A model generated the notes under the pieces. That model had not been told where the DNA came from. It made no database searches and worked only from the letters and a program-made list of their open reading frames with translations. A stretch of DNA of 64,000 nucleotides from Lunularia cruciata (Eukaryota > Streptophyta > Marchantiopsida > Lunulariales > Lunulariaceae): the NCBI GenBank assembly GCA_948567375.1, contig OX419756.1, positions 25,744,333 through 25,808,332 on the forward strand, given 5' to 3'. Of the stretch, positions 23,162 to 34,316 are shown piece after piece. The translations under genes and the position numbers were made by a program. Positions within the stretch are counted from its first letter, which is position 1; every line of letters starts with the position of its first letter.

Positions 23162-24429
23162 CTTCTCTTCTTAGGTCAAGGTACTATGACTATCAACATC
23201 TTCTCTCATCCAATCATGGAAAAATGTTGGTCAAAACATTTAGGTCAGAATATTTTTGACCATTGCCATGTATCACTCCTCCTCCTTATCTACATCCTAA
23301 TGCAAGTTTGGATGAAAATGCAATACCATCTGCCTTCTCTCCTTGGGGTTGAGTAAATTCAATCCCAAATAGTAATGGGCTGCAAAAGGCATGAAGTAAT
23401 GGGGTGGCAATTTTATCTTCCACTACCCTATCATCTACTTTATCCTAACATATAAACACCTCATCCAATTGAGATGGAAGAATATTGCATGCTAATTTAT
23501 TACATAGGTAGTTTTCTCCAGCTTCATCATAGCTATCACTGCCCTAATGATAGTTTGCATCATTGGATGTACATAATTGTCTACCTTATATTAGTGTTTC
23601 TTTTGAGGTTCACTAAAGGACTCCTTCAGTTCCTATGTTACTTCCATAGGATCACACTTTCGATTGAAGATGATCCTCATAAGCTCTCTTGCATCCCATC
23701 CTAAAATTATTTGCCAATCAAATTCAGTCCATTGGGTTGGGTTTCCTTTGTTCCCTTCCTTGCCCAGACCTTCCTCATAGTTGCTAGCGGTAATTTTACC
23801 ATAAATCTTAGAAAACTAAGATTCTAGTTCCATGTCAAGAAAGTGATCCAAATTCAGCTCAAGACCTCAAATCTGGCCACCATGTCAACATTGAAAAATC
23901 CTCTCAATGAAATCTTGGTTTTATACTCTTCTAAATTGTAGTCATTCTTTAGTCAAACCTTGGTCAAGAATCACATCTAATGCATATATGTATTACTCCT
24001 ATACCTTTTGAATATATCCTCACACAAAGTAAGAATTAATGTTGAGTATACCTTCTTGGTTGGTATAGCCCAAGTCAACATTGTGAAGGATCCTTGGATC
24101 AAGTGTCTTCATCCCAATGTGAAGTGTCCTCACTTCAAGTCTTCTATCTTCCCAAGGCAAATTTGAGGCTTCATCACCTCTTATGTCAAGTTGAAATCCT
24201 GAGCTTGGATCAAATCTCCTACTTTGGATCTAAAAAACCAATAATCTTTGTCTAACCTCCTTTTCTACTTAAAAATACACTTTCTATATTAAAAATTTAT
24301 CAAAAAAAGAAAATGTGGGTACCACATATCTCCTCAAAAGTGAGTGTCCTCAAAAACATTGGTTCTATTTCTTCCTTCTATGTCAGAGTCCACACTCCAA
24401 TCATGACATACATTCCAACCATTTACTTT

Positions 24430-24960
24430 GGTGGCAAAAGGGTTTCCTTCCTAGTCTACCAATTGAATAGAATCATTTTAAAAATATACATCACTTGGTA
24501 TGGCCCCATCCACCTTAAGTGCTACTTCCTTGGAAAGAATATTTGGCATGTTGTTATATTGTATATAACAACACTAATCTGCCATCACAGTGTGATAGGC
24601 CATAACCTTTTATCATGCCTATCCTTCCTTTGAACTTGTATTTCTCTTGTAGTTTGCAAACCATTGGCTCACTTCTCTTCCAACCACATCAGCAATTGAA
24701 TCCAAAGATCTTGACTTTCTTCCTTTGACAATTGTTCCTCAAGCATGATATGGTATGAATCCACTTCAAATTCAACTTTTAATATGGGATGCAATCCATA
24801 TGTTAAGAAATATGAAGTCTGCTTAGTGGTAATCTTTTTAGTTGTCCTATATGCCCACAAAGATATAGGTAACTTTGTGTCCTAATCATAGATATAGTTG
24901 ACTCTCACCTTATTCAAAATTTTACAAAGTACCCCATAGCCTTCTCTTTCAAACCATGTT
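24430..24960 (-). pseudogene. Ty3-type integrase C-terminal fragment
   Basis: Minus strand, 24,860-24,669 encodes MWAYRTTKKITTKQTSYFLT and GLHPILKVEFEVDSY. These correspond to the conserved LWAYRTTxKTxxxxTPFxLxYG and LPxEFEV stretch after the catalytic core of plant Ty3 integrases. Degenerate sequence continues to about 24,430. No catalytic residues remain in the fragment. It is related in type to the minus-strand element at 41,887-47,360. Confidence 0.7.
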
Positions 24961-25580
24961 TGTGTGAGGTGCCCAAACTTTAGAGCATTGGTGTTGTGGT
25001 GTACTCTTGGTAGTGAGGCTAGAATAATGACCAATTAGACTACCTATGTTTCTCCCTAGTGAGGCAAGAAATGATGACCTGCAGACCATGAGAGTACCTG
25101 TTGTTATAGTAGATTATAGGTTGTCGTTTCTCCTAGTGTAGTTGTTGTAGTTAGAGCTACATTAGTTGGTGATGTTTAGTTGGAGGTATTGGCACTTGGT
25201 GGTGATTTTTGGTGGGGGTACTTGTGGTGGTTCTAGTTGTAGGTTGTAGTTCTTGGTTACTTTATCACACAAAGTTCTTTGGGGATTCGGGAGGAGATAA
25301 CACTATTGTACATAGTGAGTTTAGTTGAAGTGGTGCTCAATATCAACCTATATCTCAGGTCCCAATGAAGGAAGAAATAGATTCTAAGTTGGAGTTTGAT
25401 ACATGAGCTGATTCAGTTGAGAGTACACTTGGTATATTTGCACTATTGTTATGGGACATGGATGAGATTTATGGGGCCTCCAAAGGCCCCAAGTGTTTCT
25501 CTTGTATAGTGGGTACCATTGAGTTGGATGACTCAATCTAGGAGTTTGATAGTTGGTGTGATTTGCAATGGATGTGGAAC
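24961..25580 (+). other. Unresolved 5' region of the G1 Ty3 element
   Basis: GT-rich low-complexity sequence between the integrase fragment and the first recognisable gag codons of G1. The 5' LTR and primer binding site of G1 could not be delimited here. Confidence 0.35.
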
Positions 25581-26900
25581 CCAACATTGTTCATACCTCA
25601 TGGCGTGGAATGATTTTTTTTAGCACTTGGAGGGTCCACCAATTACCGACTACCATGAGTTTTGGAGAGCTTACTTGGAGGAGATTGAGCTATGGAGACA
25701 ATATTGGTCTCTGAACTATATCTCCATTACTTCATGCTTGGTTTCTAGGGGTAGATTGGCAATACTCACAAGTTCTAGCTCTAGTAGCGCTGGTGGGTCT
25801 CTTGGAGATGGTGCTACTACGAGTGGAGGTACTACTATAAGAGGTAGTTTAATACCAAGGTTTAACTCCATGGTGGAGTTCTTCCAATGTTTGAGGTAGA
25901 ACTACCAAGGAGTGCGGATTGACAAGCTAAGTAGCTTGTAGGAGTTCCAACGGAAGGCTAAAGAGAGCCTATGCAAGGCATATACTTGCATAAGACGGCT
26001 AATAAATTTTACTTAGGGAGTTACTAAGGCCCAAGCAATCCAATTTTGGTATGGGATACTAAATAGGGAGTTGCAATGTAGAGTCTGTGATACTACAAGC
26101 TATGTTGTTACAGGCTACATCATCTACTTTGGTAGTGGTCTTTGGTTTGGTTTGAGCATATTGAGCTCAACATGGTGGAGGAGAGAGTGGTGACATTTGG
26201 ATTTGGTAGGGAAACCTCATCCATAGCTATAACTTCTTCCTAAGTGCAGTAGAGTGCACCATGCCAAGTTGGTTTTTGAGGATAAGATGGACAGCCCAGA
26301 TCCTATGGAACAAGGGCCTATTATAGCTAGACCCTTACATTCATTTTTGGGTCAAGATTAGCTAGTGAGTGGTGGTGTTGCTTGTTGGACTTGTGGTGGA
26401 CCTCACCATATCAGAGAGTGCACTCAAGGCAATGGACTTGATACCTCTGGTGCATCATAGCAAGCACAAAGATAGTGTGAGCATTGCCAAAGATTTGGTC
26501 ATACTAGTGATTGATGCTTTGACCTATACCCAAAGTTATAAAGTGGTAGAGCTATTATGGCAAGTGGTAGAGGAGCTCTAGGTCATAGAGGATGAGGTGG
26601 TGGTAGAGAATCCACACCTAGTAGGGATGCAATACCTACCTTTACTTATAATACAACCATGGCTAGTTGGACTGAGTAGTTGGAATAGAGATTGGCTAGC
26701 ACGGCCATAGCTCAGAGGAGATCAGATTTGGGTGCTGAGGCTTCCACCTCATATGCAGGTGATAGAGACATCTTAGACTTCATGTGCAAAGCAACATTGG
26801 TGGATGAATCTTTAGCAATGACTAGGAATGCAATATGTGCTCCAAAGCTTAGATGAGCATCAATGGAGTTGGACCCATAGAGAGGAGAGGATGGTAGATA
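25580..26900 (+). pseudogene. G1 gag with two zinc knuckles
   Basis: A gag core is visible as PPITDYHEFWRAYLEEIELW and then, across stops, GVTKAQAIQFWYGIL (about 26,005-26,060). Two CCHC knuckles follow: CWTCGGPHHIREC near 26,379-26,420 and CEHCQRFGHTSD, stop, C near 26,480-26,515. Both have CX2CX4HX4C spacing. The role would be particle formation and RNA packaging. Multiple stops and frameshifts. Confidence 0.75.
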
Positions 26901-27339
26901 AGTCAGACTTCCCTAGTCTTTTACACTCTTTGAGGTACTATAGATGACATCCATGGCTCCTAGACATCTTAATGTAGGTGTGGTAGGTGGTGATAGGATG
27001 CATGATGGAATACCTACTAGTCAGCCACTTGTTATTACACAAACTAAGTCTAGCACAATGTTGGGGGCGGCTCAACTGATTATGGGCTTTCTATTATTCT
27101 CAACCAGTGACATATGTACATTGGGAGTTGACCTAGCCCTAGTGTCCAGTTGGCTGCCATGCTTTGTGAGAGTAAGGATGATGTAGTCCCTACTACTAGA
27201 GCAAAGGTGGTTGATAGTGGAGCTGAGTTGGTTGAGGAGCATGGGATCTGCTTAGCAACTAGTGGTTTATGGCAAGCAACAATGATTAGATTGGAGGAGT
27301 TACCAGCTAGACTAGCCATTGAGTGAGCGTGTTTTACAC

Positions 27340-27810
27340 TTGGGGTTGTCCTATTAGATAACCAGAGGGGGATTTTGTTTTGGTGGGACCTTTAAGGAAG
27401 GTCTATATACCAAAGAAGGTCTTACTAGGCTCTGGTGCGTAGCCCTTTATGTTGGGAAAGGTTGCAGTTGTCGGTCTAGAATTACAGAAGACTGATGTGA
27501 AGAGGTGTCTATTTTTCAAATCCAAACATCTCTAGGTGATGGTTTTACATAGTACATCATATGCGGAGAGCTTGTTGTTCAGATTCAGCCCAGTCATCCG
27601 ACTAATAGCTTTGTGGTGAGACCTCAAGCCATTGCGATCGTAACAAAGTCATATGATGTGTTAGTTGGGGTAGCAATGTTATACCTCATGGGATTCAATA
27701 TTGACTATTGGGAAGAGATAGCCTCTTATAGACCACATTGGCAGTCAGGTGAGGGACGGATATGTTGCATACCTATATGCTTTAGTAGTGGTAGTCTTAG
27801 CTCACTATAG
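27340..27810 (+). pseudogene. G1 aspartic protease region
   Basis: The active-site motif expected as LLDSGAQP reads LLGSGA, stop, P (about 27,421-27,450), so the catalytic Asp codon has become Gly. A downstream open segment has AIAIVTKSYDVLVGVAMLYL and YRPHWQSGEGRI, typical of the C-terminal half of this protease in the same element type. The enzyme would process the polyprotein; it is inactive here. Confidence 0.65.
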
Positions 27811-28082
27811 TCTAGGACCATGGCAACATCAATTTTAGCTTTTAGAGGTTTTGTTACTTGGCCTAGTGATTAACTAGAGGGGAATGCCCATGCACAAGAC
27901 ACTCCAATACTAGAGGAGATCACTCAAATTTGGAGTATGAGTGGGATTTTTCCATCCACCTTGGATATTCCTTTGTGGAGTTCAAAGGAGGCATTGTAGT
28001 AGCATGCAGATCAATTGGTGCAATAGGCTTGGAGTAGAGCCTTTGTACACTAGGCAACCAGTGTAAGGATGAGCCTCCTAAG

Positions 28083-29090
28083 TTGATTACCTTGACACCT
28101 TTAGATACCACACTCATTGCTTGGTACTATCCAGTAGAGGAAGTATGTCTATTGGAGTTATTTGGTGGGATAAGCATTGGACTAGTTGCAGTACTACAGG
28201 CAAGTATACGAGTACAAAGATATTTGTATGTGGAGAGAGATGAGACTGCTAGGCAAGTCTCTCTACATCATGTGGCACACTTGGCCTATTGGTATCTTGA
28301 GTTATTACCGATGTCAAAATTCATGGGTTACCAAAAGATCCTACCAATAAACATTTCCTTACTGGGGGTGAAGGATTTGGAGAGACATAGTCCTATTCAT
28401 TTGGTGATTTTTGGATGGCCATGTTAGAGGCATACACGTGTTGGCCAAGGTTTGGGTCTTTAAGATCCCTATTTTGGTGTGTTTTGGGAGATGTTGCGGA
28501 TACTACAACATCTCTAAGTTTGTCAATCCATTTCTCCAGCTTACATTTTGGAGAACGTCCCTTTGATGGATGATTCTCACACTCACCTCAGTGGTGGCAA
28601 GTACACATCAAGTTCATTCTTAGATGGGACCTATCATGTTGTTAAATGTAGCCAGAATGAGATCACAAGTTCATTATCTTCATCTTTAGTGGATAAAGCT
28701 CTTACCTAGAGAGGTTCTACAATGTGCTTATGATGGGATTAGCAACTAGACCACATCATTGTTGATGACACCTTGGATGTTGGGCGTCAATCTCAAACAA
28801 TAGTAGTGGCTAATAGGTCACTTATGGCAATGGTGAACCTAGTTGGATAGCCTAGAGGCACTTTTCCCATACTTATGAGTTTCCCAAGCTCCCATGCTTT
28901 TTGAGAGGGAGGTCTTTGATTGGTTTGGGACTCACAATTATAGCCATTAGTGGAGCCTAACATTGATGAGAGAGAGGAGGTGATGGGTTTTTACATTGGT
29001 ATTACCATAGTTCAAGCAGTGTTAGAGGCATCTAGGCATCAGGTGTTAGGTCAGGCTATGGACCTGAATTGTTTGACCTAGCTTGTGAGC
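28083..29090 (+). pseudogene. G1-encoded C5 cytosine DNA methyltransferase domain
   Basis: Motif I (AdoMet binding): CLLELFGGISIGLVAVLQAS at 28,146-28,205. A motif II-like strand follows (RYLYVERDETARQ). Motif IV: IFGWPC at 28,407-28,424 with the catalytic Cys present, followed by TAG where Gln of PCQ is expected. Motif VI: PAYILENVPL with ENV codons at 28,551-28,559. Further on are TFPILMSFPSSHAF, PNIDEREEVMGF and, near the end, VLGQAMDLNCLT (29,043-29,078). The latter occupies the place of motif X. Role: methylation of cytosine at carbon 5. It lies between protease and RT in the pol frame region. Several stops make it inactive. The motif set and order leave little doubt about the family; target specificity cannot be read. 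Confidence 0.87.
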
Positions 29091-29456
29091 CTTGGCTAAG
29101 TAGAGCAGCAGAGGGTGTGCTTGATAGGCATCACCACTCGGACACTTGTGAGCTTTGTGCCTATCAAGACAATTTAGGCACATGCTAGGGGTGATGGACC
29201 AAGTGGATAAGGTATTCTTGGGACACAACCAGTGGCTACTAGAGAGAGTGGTCTACTTGGAGTCCATCCAAGTGAGTGTGGTCTACTTGGATTACACCCT
29301 TGGTCTACTTGGGATGCAGCTAGAGGTCATATGGAGCTTGCAGCCAGATTAGAGGGAGTTTTTCACACTAAGGTTGGGACCTCTAGTGGTTAGAGGCATG
29401 ATATTACTGCTCCCAAGGGCCCAAGGTAGCAACTAGTCAATACATCTTCCACTCCT

Positions 29457-30922
29457 ATGACAATAACAACGGATATTTGGGAGCCAGATTTGGGACCCAA
29501 GCTTTTAGGAGAGGAAAAAGGAAGAGTTTGGAGGTTCTTGAGGAGCTACACAAGTTATTTAGCCTTTAGTATGAAGTATTTGGGTGTTATGAAAGGACAT
29601 GGTATTTGGATTGAGCTGACTAGTGATACACCAATTTTCTAACGTCCCTATTGATATAGTGACATGGAGAGAACATTGATTCAAAGCCAAAGTAGTGACC
29701 TTTTTGAGGTTGGTTTGGTAGAGATTTCATATGGAGATTATACGTCAGCTACAATGATGCCAGCCAAGAAGGATATGCATAGCAACTACACAAATAGGCA
29801 AACGTGTGGAGATTACCATCATATCAATCAATGGACTAGGGCTCATTGGTATGCAATGCATACACCAAAGGAGATCTTTGATAGAATTGTGCATGTAGAG
29901 GTCTTTAGTACTTTGGATCTTTGAGCAAGATATCATCAATTGCCAATCAAGGAGGAATATAAGTCCAAGATAACATTTTGGAATATTGATCCTCATGGCA
30001 AGGATGTGTTATATCAATAGAGCTTCTTACCATATGGGATAAAGAACACTCTTGCAAAGTTCCAAGGGGTCATGGATAGGATCTTAGCTGGATTGGATTT
30101 TAGTTGGTGCTATATTGATGACATTTTGGTCTATAACATTACTGTGGAGGAGCATGAGAGACAATTGTTAGAGGTGTTTGAGAGGTTGAGATCTCATGGA
30201 CTCAAATTACATCTTGGGAAGTGTAGGTTCTTCCATGAGTAAGTTGAGTATTTTGGTCACACTATCTACCCTGAAGGACTTGGTGTTTAGTAGACTAAGG
30301 TGGAGGTTATTGCATGTATTCCTAGGCCTATGGATATGAGCAGAGTGTGAGCATTCCTTGGGTTGGAAAACTTCTATTGCCGCTATGTTAGAGGTTTTAG
30401 TGCCATTGCCAAGGCCTTGAAAAAGCTGACCAAGCTTACACATGAGTGGTGTTGGGGAGATGAGCAAGAGAGGGCTTTTCTAGAGCTCAAGGAAATGTTG
30501 ACATCTGCTCCTATTTTGAGGAGACCAATTAGAAGGTGGCCATTTCAGGTTCACACTGATTGGAGTATGTTGGGGCTTGGAGTAGTGCTCACTCAACATG
30601 ATGATGAGCGGAAGGAGTTTTTGGTGACCTATGCTAGTTGCTCCAACAATTCAATGGAGGTGGTATAATTCATATGAGGGAGAGTGCTTGGCAATAGTAT
30701 GAGCCGTAGCACATTTCCAATGTTACCTATTTGGTAACCCCTTTACTCTCATCATTGATCATCAACCACTAGAGTGGTTGATAGAGTCCAAAAAGCTTTT
30801 TTAGGGAACCTTGCACAATGGGATTTGATGTTACAGGAGTATGATTTCACGGTTATTCATAGACATCGAGTGGTGAACCATGATGTAGATGGGTTTAGTA
30901 GAAACTCATGTCCTAGCTAGCA
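29457..30922 (+). pseudogene. G1 reverse transcriptase and RNase H
   Basis: The RT starts near 29,457 and includes TMMPAKKDMHSNYTNRQTCG, IFDRIVHVEVFSTLDL and an intact YIDD catalytic box (CYIDDILV, about 30,108-30,131). The FLGL..FYCRYVRGF connection follows, then RNase H with HTDWSMLGLGVVLTQHDD and DHQPLEWL. It ends in the GFSRNSCPS linker just before the S insertion at 30,933. Several in-frame stops are present (for example TAG after WKF-type positions near 30,019). Role: reverse transcription of the element RNA. The order RT-RH-IN defines the Ty3 lineage. Confidence 0.85.
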
Positions 30923-30927
30923 TGATC

Positions 30928-30932
30928 AGACC
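30928..30932. repeat. Target-site duplication AGACC (left copy) of S
   Basis: The second copy is at 33,718-33,722. Deleting S plus one copy restores a continuous G1 reading frame (HDQTERSPRQRWHGEIDEE), which supports this assignment. Confidence 0.65.
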
Positions 30933-31242
30933 AGAGCACATTGTTGTCAAAAAATAGCCCATGTGTACCCTTGAAGCTTTTGGTGTGATAAATTTTCTTT
31001 TCTCTTTTATTTGTTGTAAGGAACAGGGATTTATGATAATATGTCTCGGGTGTGGTTTTGCTACCTGGTTTTGGGAGAAAGTGAGGAGACAGAGAAGGGC
31101 TGAGGGTTTTCAGAAAATGCCAAAAGATTTTGAGATGGAAGTTTGCAGAGGATTTTGAAAGAAGTTGCAAAAATTTTCATGAGAAGAGAGGAGTAGGGTT
31201 TTTCGGAAAGGGAGGGGGGGACACACAAAAAGGATTTTTTTC

Positions 31243-31780
31243 GAGTTGGACAGGAGTGCTTGAGAGTGCAAGGGGGAGAAATTCTCGAGAACTGAAGGGT
31301 TTGGATAGAGAGAGAATGTGCAGGAATTTTTGAGTTGGACAGGAGATGGTTTGGCAGGACAGAAATTCTCAAGAGTGAAGGGTTTGGACAGAGAGAGAAT
31401 GTGCAGGAAATTTCGAGTTGGACAGAGAGAGAATGTGCAGGAATTTTTGAGTTGGACAAGAGGGCTTGAGAGGGCAGGGAAGAGAAATTATCGAGAACTG
31501 AAGGGTTTGGACAGAGGAACAATCAGGAGAAGGAATTTTTGAGTTGGACAGGAGGGCTTGAGAGTGCAGGGAAGAAAAATTCTCGAGAACTGAAGGGTTT
31601 GGACAGAGGAACAATCAGGAGAAGGAAATTTCGAGTTGGACAGAAGAGGCTTGAAGGTGCAGGACCAGGTGAAGGAGATTTTTGCAGGTCTGTTAGGACT
31701 AGAGATTTCAGGGCAAAAGGTGTTCATGAAGGAAATTTTTGCAGGACAGAAGGGGCTTGAAAGTGCTGGACCAGGAGAGG
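31243..31780. repeat. Minisatellite block 1 (irregular units of about 83-92 bp)
   Basis: The landmark gagttggaca recurs at 31,243, 31,332, 31,415, 31,449, 31,541 and 31,633. The last two intervals are 92 bp. Units share gaactgaagggtttggacag. Long open frames across it are a by-product of the repeat. Confidence 0.85.
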
Positions 31781-31789
31781 AATTTCGAA

Positions 31790-32140
31790 ATGTGAGAGTG
31801 CAAGGCTGTGCTTGGACCAGGAGATGAATTTCGAAATGTGAGAGGGCAGGGTTGTGCTTGGACCAGGAGAGGAATTTTTGAAAAGTGAGAGTGCAGGGCT
31901 GTGCTTGGACCAGGAGAGGAAATTTTGAAAAGTGAGAGGGCAGGGCTGTGCTTGGACCAGGAGATGAATTTCGAAATGTGAGAGGGTAGGGCTGTGCTTG
32001 GACCAGGAGAGGAATTTTCAAAAAGTGAGAGGGCAGGGCTGTGCTTGGACCAGGAGATGAATTTCGAAATGTGAGAGGGTAGGGCTGTGCTTGGACCAAG
32101 AGAGAAACTTTCAAAATGTGAGAGTCTTGTAGGGCTGTGC
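31790..32140. repeat. Minisatellite block 2 (46-47-bp units)
   Basis: The landmark gctgtgcttggaccag recurs at 31,805, 31,851 (gttgtg variant), 31,898, 31,945, 31,991, 32,038 and 32,084, then 32,134. Spacing is 46 or 47 bp until the last step of 50. Confidence 0.9.
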
Positions 32141-32880
32141 TTGGACCAGGATAGGAATTTTCAAAATGTGAAAGGAGTCTTGAAGGCTGAAGGCTTTTGG
32201 AGATGCCCGAGGGCTGTGTTTTGGACCAGGAGAGAACTTTCCAAAATGTGAGAGGAGTCTTGAAGGGCTGAAGGCTTTTGGAGATGCATGAGGGCTGTGT
32301 TTTGGACCAGGACAGAAATTTTGAAATGTGAAGGGAGTCTTGAAGGGCTGAAGGCTTTTGGAGATGCCTTAGGACTGTGTTTTGGACCAGGATAGGAATT
32401 TTTGAAATGTGAAAGGAGTCTTGAAGGCTGAAGGCTTTTGGAGATGCATGAGGGCTGTGTTTTGGACCAGGACATAAATTTCAAAATGTGAAGGGAGTCT
32501 TGAAGGGCTGAAGGCTTTTGGAGATGCATGAGGACTGTGTTTTGGACCAGGATAGGAATTTTCAAAATGTGAAAGGAGTCTTGAAGGCTAAAGGCTTTTG
32601 GAGATGCATGAGGGCTGTGTTTTGGACCAGGAGAGAACTTTCCAAAAGGTGAGAGGAGTCTTGAAGGGCTGAAGGCTTTTGCAGATGCATGAGGGCTGTG
32701 TTTTGGACCAAGACAGAAATTTCAAAATGTGAAGGGAGTCTTGAAGGGCTGAAGGCTTTTGGAGATGCCTTAGGGCTGTGTTTTGGACCAAGAGAGAAAT
32801 TTTTGAAATGTGAGGGGAGTCTTGCAGGGCTGAAGGATTTTGGAGATGCCTTAGGGCTATGCTTGGTACAGGAGATGTTA
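32131..32880. repeat. Minisatellite block 3 (80-81-bp units, about nine copies)
   Basis: The landmark agggctgtgttttggacc recurs near 32,210, 32,291, 32,371, 32,451, 32,531, 32,611, 32,692, 32,772 and 32,853. Each unit is the 47-bp unit of block 2 plus about 33 bp (contains cttgaagggctgaaggcttt). Confidence 0.92.
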
Positions 32881-33734
32881 TTTTGAAATTTGAGTCTGAA
32901 GGGGATTTGCTGCAGAAGTTGCCAAAGGATATCTCCCAAAGTCAAGAAGAAGAGGAGGAGAATTTTTGAAGTGGATCAGTTCATCTGAAGCAAGGGCAAG
33001 AAAATATTTGAAGTTGGTTGGCCTATCTGAATGGAGTGAATCTGATCTGCAAAACAAGGCATAGGAGAATGAAGAGGTTCAGAGGGTGAGTTGCCTTGTC
33101 TGCTGTTGGACAGAGTATATGTGAAGTGCCAGCTGAGTTGATGAGCAGTTGCAACCTTAGGGGCAGGCATTGCCTTGACTAGAACTATTTGACTTATCCA
33201 ACCTTGTGAACTTTGTTGTTGGAATTCTTGTGAATGATGAGTCTTGGAAGCGGATTTGTGTTATGAATTGTGACTAGAGTTGAGGAAACTCCATTCTAGG
33301 AGCTCTTAGTCTGGTCCAGGTGAAAGCATAATTAAATGATCTGAGTGCCGGATTTATGTTCAGTTAGATCACTCAATTGTTGTTTATTTTATTTTATCAA
33401 AGGGCCACCGGACCTAGGTCTATGAACTGCCAAATCCCGAACCATAGCTTGAACCTGACGAGAAAATAGGATATGAGACCAGGCAGAGGTAGAAACCATA
33501 ACACCAGCCTCGCATGACAAGATTGGTTTTACAAAAGTCAAGGATAACACAAAACCTTCAAGGTGAGTCAACCTCAGGGAAACTAAAACAACAAGTTCAT
33601 AGAGACAAATTCCCGACAATCTAGGAGTAGGTAAGGAATGTCAGTCTGCAGGAAAATCCAAAAGAAAGACAGTAAGGAAAACTAAGCACAAGCAACCATG
33701 TGCTCGGCGCACTCTCAAGACCGAACGTTCCCCA

Positions 33735-33905
33735 CGACAACGTTGGCATGGTGAGATAGATGAGGAGACGGTGCCATGTTGGCATGCATCTACCTTTCTT
33801 TGTATATTTTTTGAGGCTTTGGTGGTTTCTCTCAATGCATATAGGAGGAGTTATTGATGTCATAGATCCAGAGAGTGGAGACAATAGTATAGTTCAGCGA
33901 GACAT
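33735..33905 (+). pseudogene. G1 pol segment between RNase H and integrase
   Basis: It encodes RWHGEIDEETVPCWHAS and then, after a frameshift, VIDVIDPESGDNSIVQRD, which continues after X5 as IHKDILVMDYL. It shows that the S and X5 insertions are only about 190 bp apart in the same gene. Confidence 0.75.
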
Positions 33906-34289
33906 TGTGGTATCACATTTTTGTTTTTTTTTCTCAATTTTGAAGAAGAAGTGTATAGAGAAGTTGAATTGCGCCTATATGGCCAAAGAAGGCAAAGAAA
34001 AGTGTCCTCGGGATGTAACCCAAGATAACATGACTTTGGATCATAAGGTGAGGTACTCGGAATTGCCCAATTAGCATACAACCTGAACTAAGGAGTCTTT
34101 GTATCGGGGGTGCTCAACCCTAGGCAAGGACAATGTAACAACTTTCCTTTGGGGTGAGACATTCAAGAAGGTACCGTTCAAAAATGGTGGTCATATGTGT
34201 GAAGGACACTTGACAATGACAAGAGCATGCTGGAGGTGTGATTTCTTGGTACACACTCAAATTGAAGAAAGACGGAGAAGGTACAACTC

Positions 34290-34297
34290 TATAAAAA
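34290..34297 (+). promoter_or_regulatory. TATA box just upstream of the X5 LTR reading frame
   Basis: TATAAAAA, 384 bp from the LTR 5' end and about 20 bp before the ATG. The equivalent in X7 is TATAAAAA at 45,559-45,552, and in X9 TATAAAA at 48,945-48,951. Confidence 0.5.
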
Positions 34298-34316
34298 TTG
34301 GGCTAAAGATGAAGTG

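Larger units (their letters stand above)
18842..24326 (-). mobile_element. X3: long-form family X LTR, inserted into X2 and interrupted by X4
   Basis: The right end is the family 5' end (minus strand TGTGGTACCCACATTTTC from 24,326). The left end is TGTGACAACCC at 18,842 (the 3' end). Removing X4 leaves about 3.6 kb, close to the 3.8-kb full size. Pieces of the LTR protein are visible at 23,161-22,931 (acidic segment DEDFDEELTLKSKESSSESK), 20,183-19,986 (EEAYLHELKLLVQEP) and 19,824-19,603. The two flanks do not give a clean 5-bp duplication (gttgg and tatct), so one end may have been lost or rearranged. Confidence 0.72.
30933..33717 (+). mobile_element. S: 2.8-kb insertion (LTR-like) built around minisatellites
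   Basis: Bounded by a 5-bp duplication (agacc) inside G1. The ends read AGAGCACATTGTTG and GGCGCACTCTCA, so the left end lacks the usual TG. No coding domain is present. The core 31,243-32,880 is a purine-rich minisatellite array on the plus strand. The right third (33,170-33,717) is ordinary non-repetitive sequence. Size and 5-bp duplication suggest a solo LTR of another retrotransposon, but a non-autonomous element of another kind is possible. The strand is arbitrary. Confidence 0.55.

Noticed and set aside
31243-32880. CRISPR-like regular array
   Set aside because: Units are contiguous tandem repeats without unique spacers, in a plant retroelement; no cas genes.
31488-32945. Long minus-strand open frames (208, 134 and 127 codons) with repeating residues
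   Set aside because: They run along the minisatellite units; unit lengths and chance lack of stops create them. No start context or recognisable domain.
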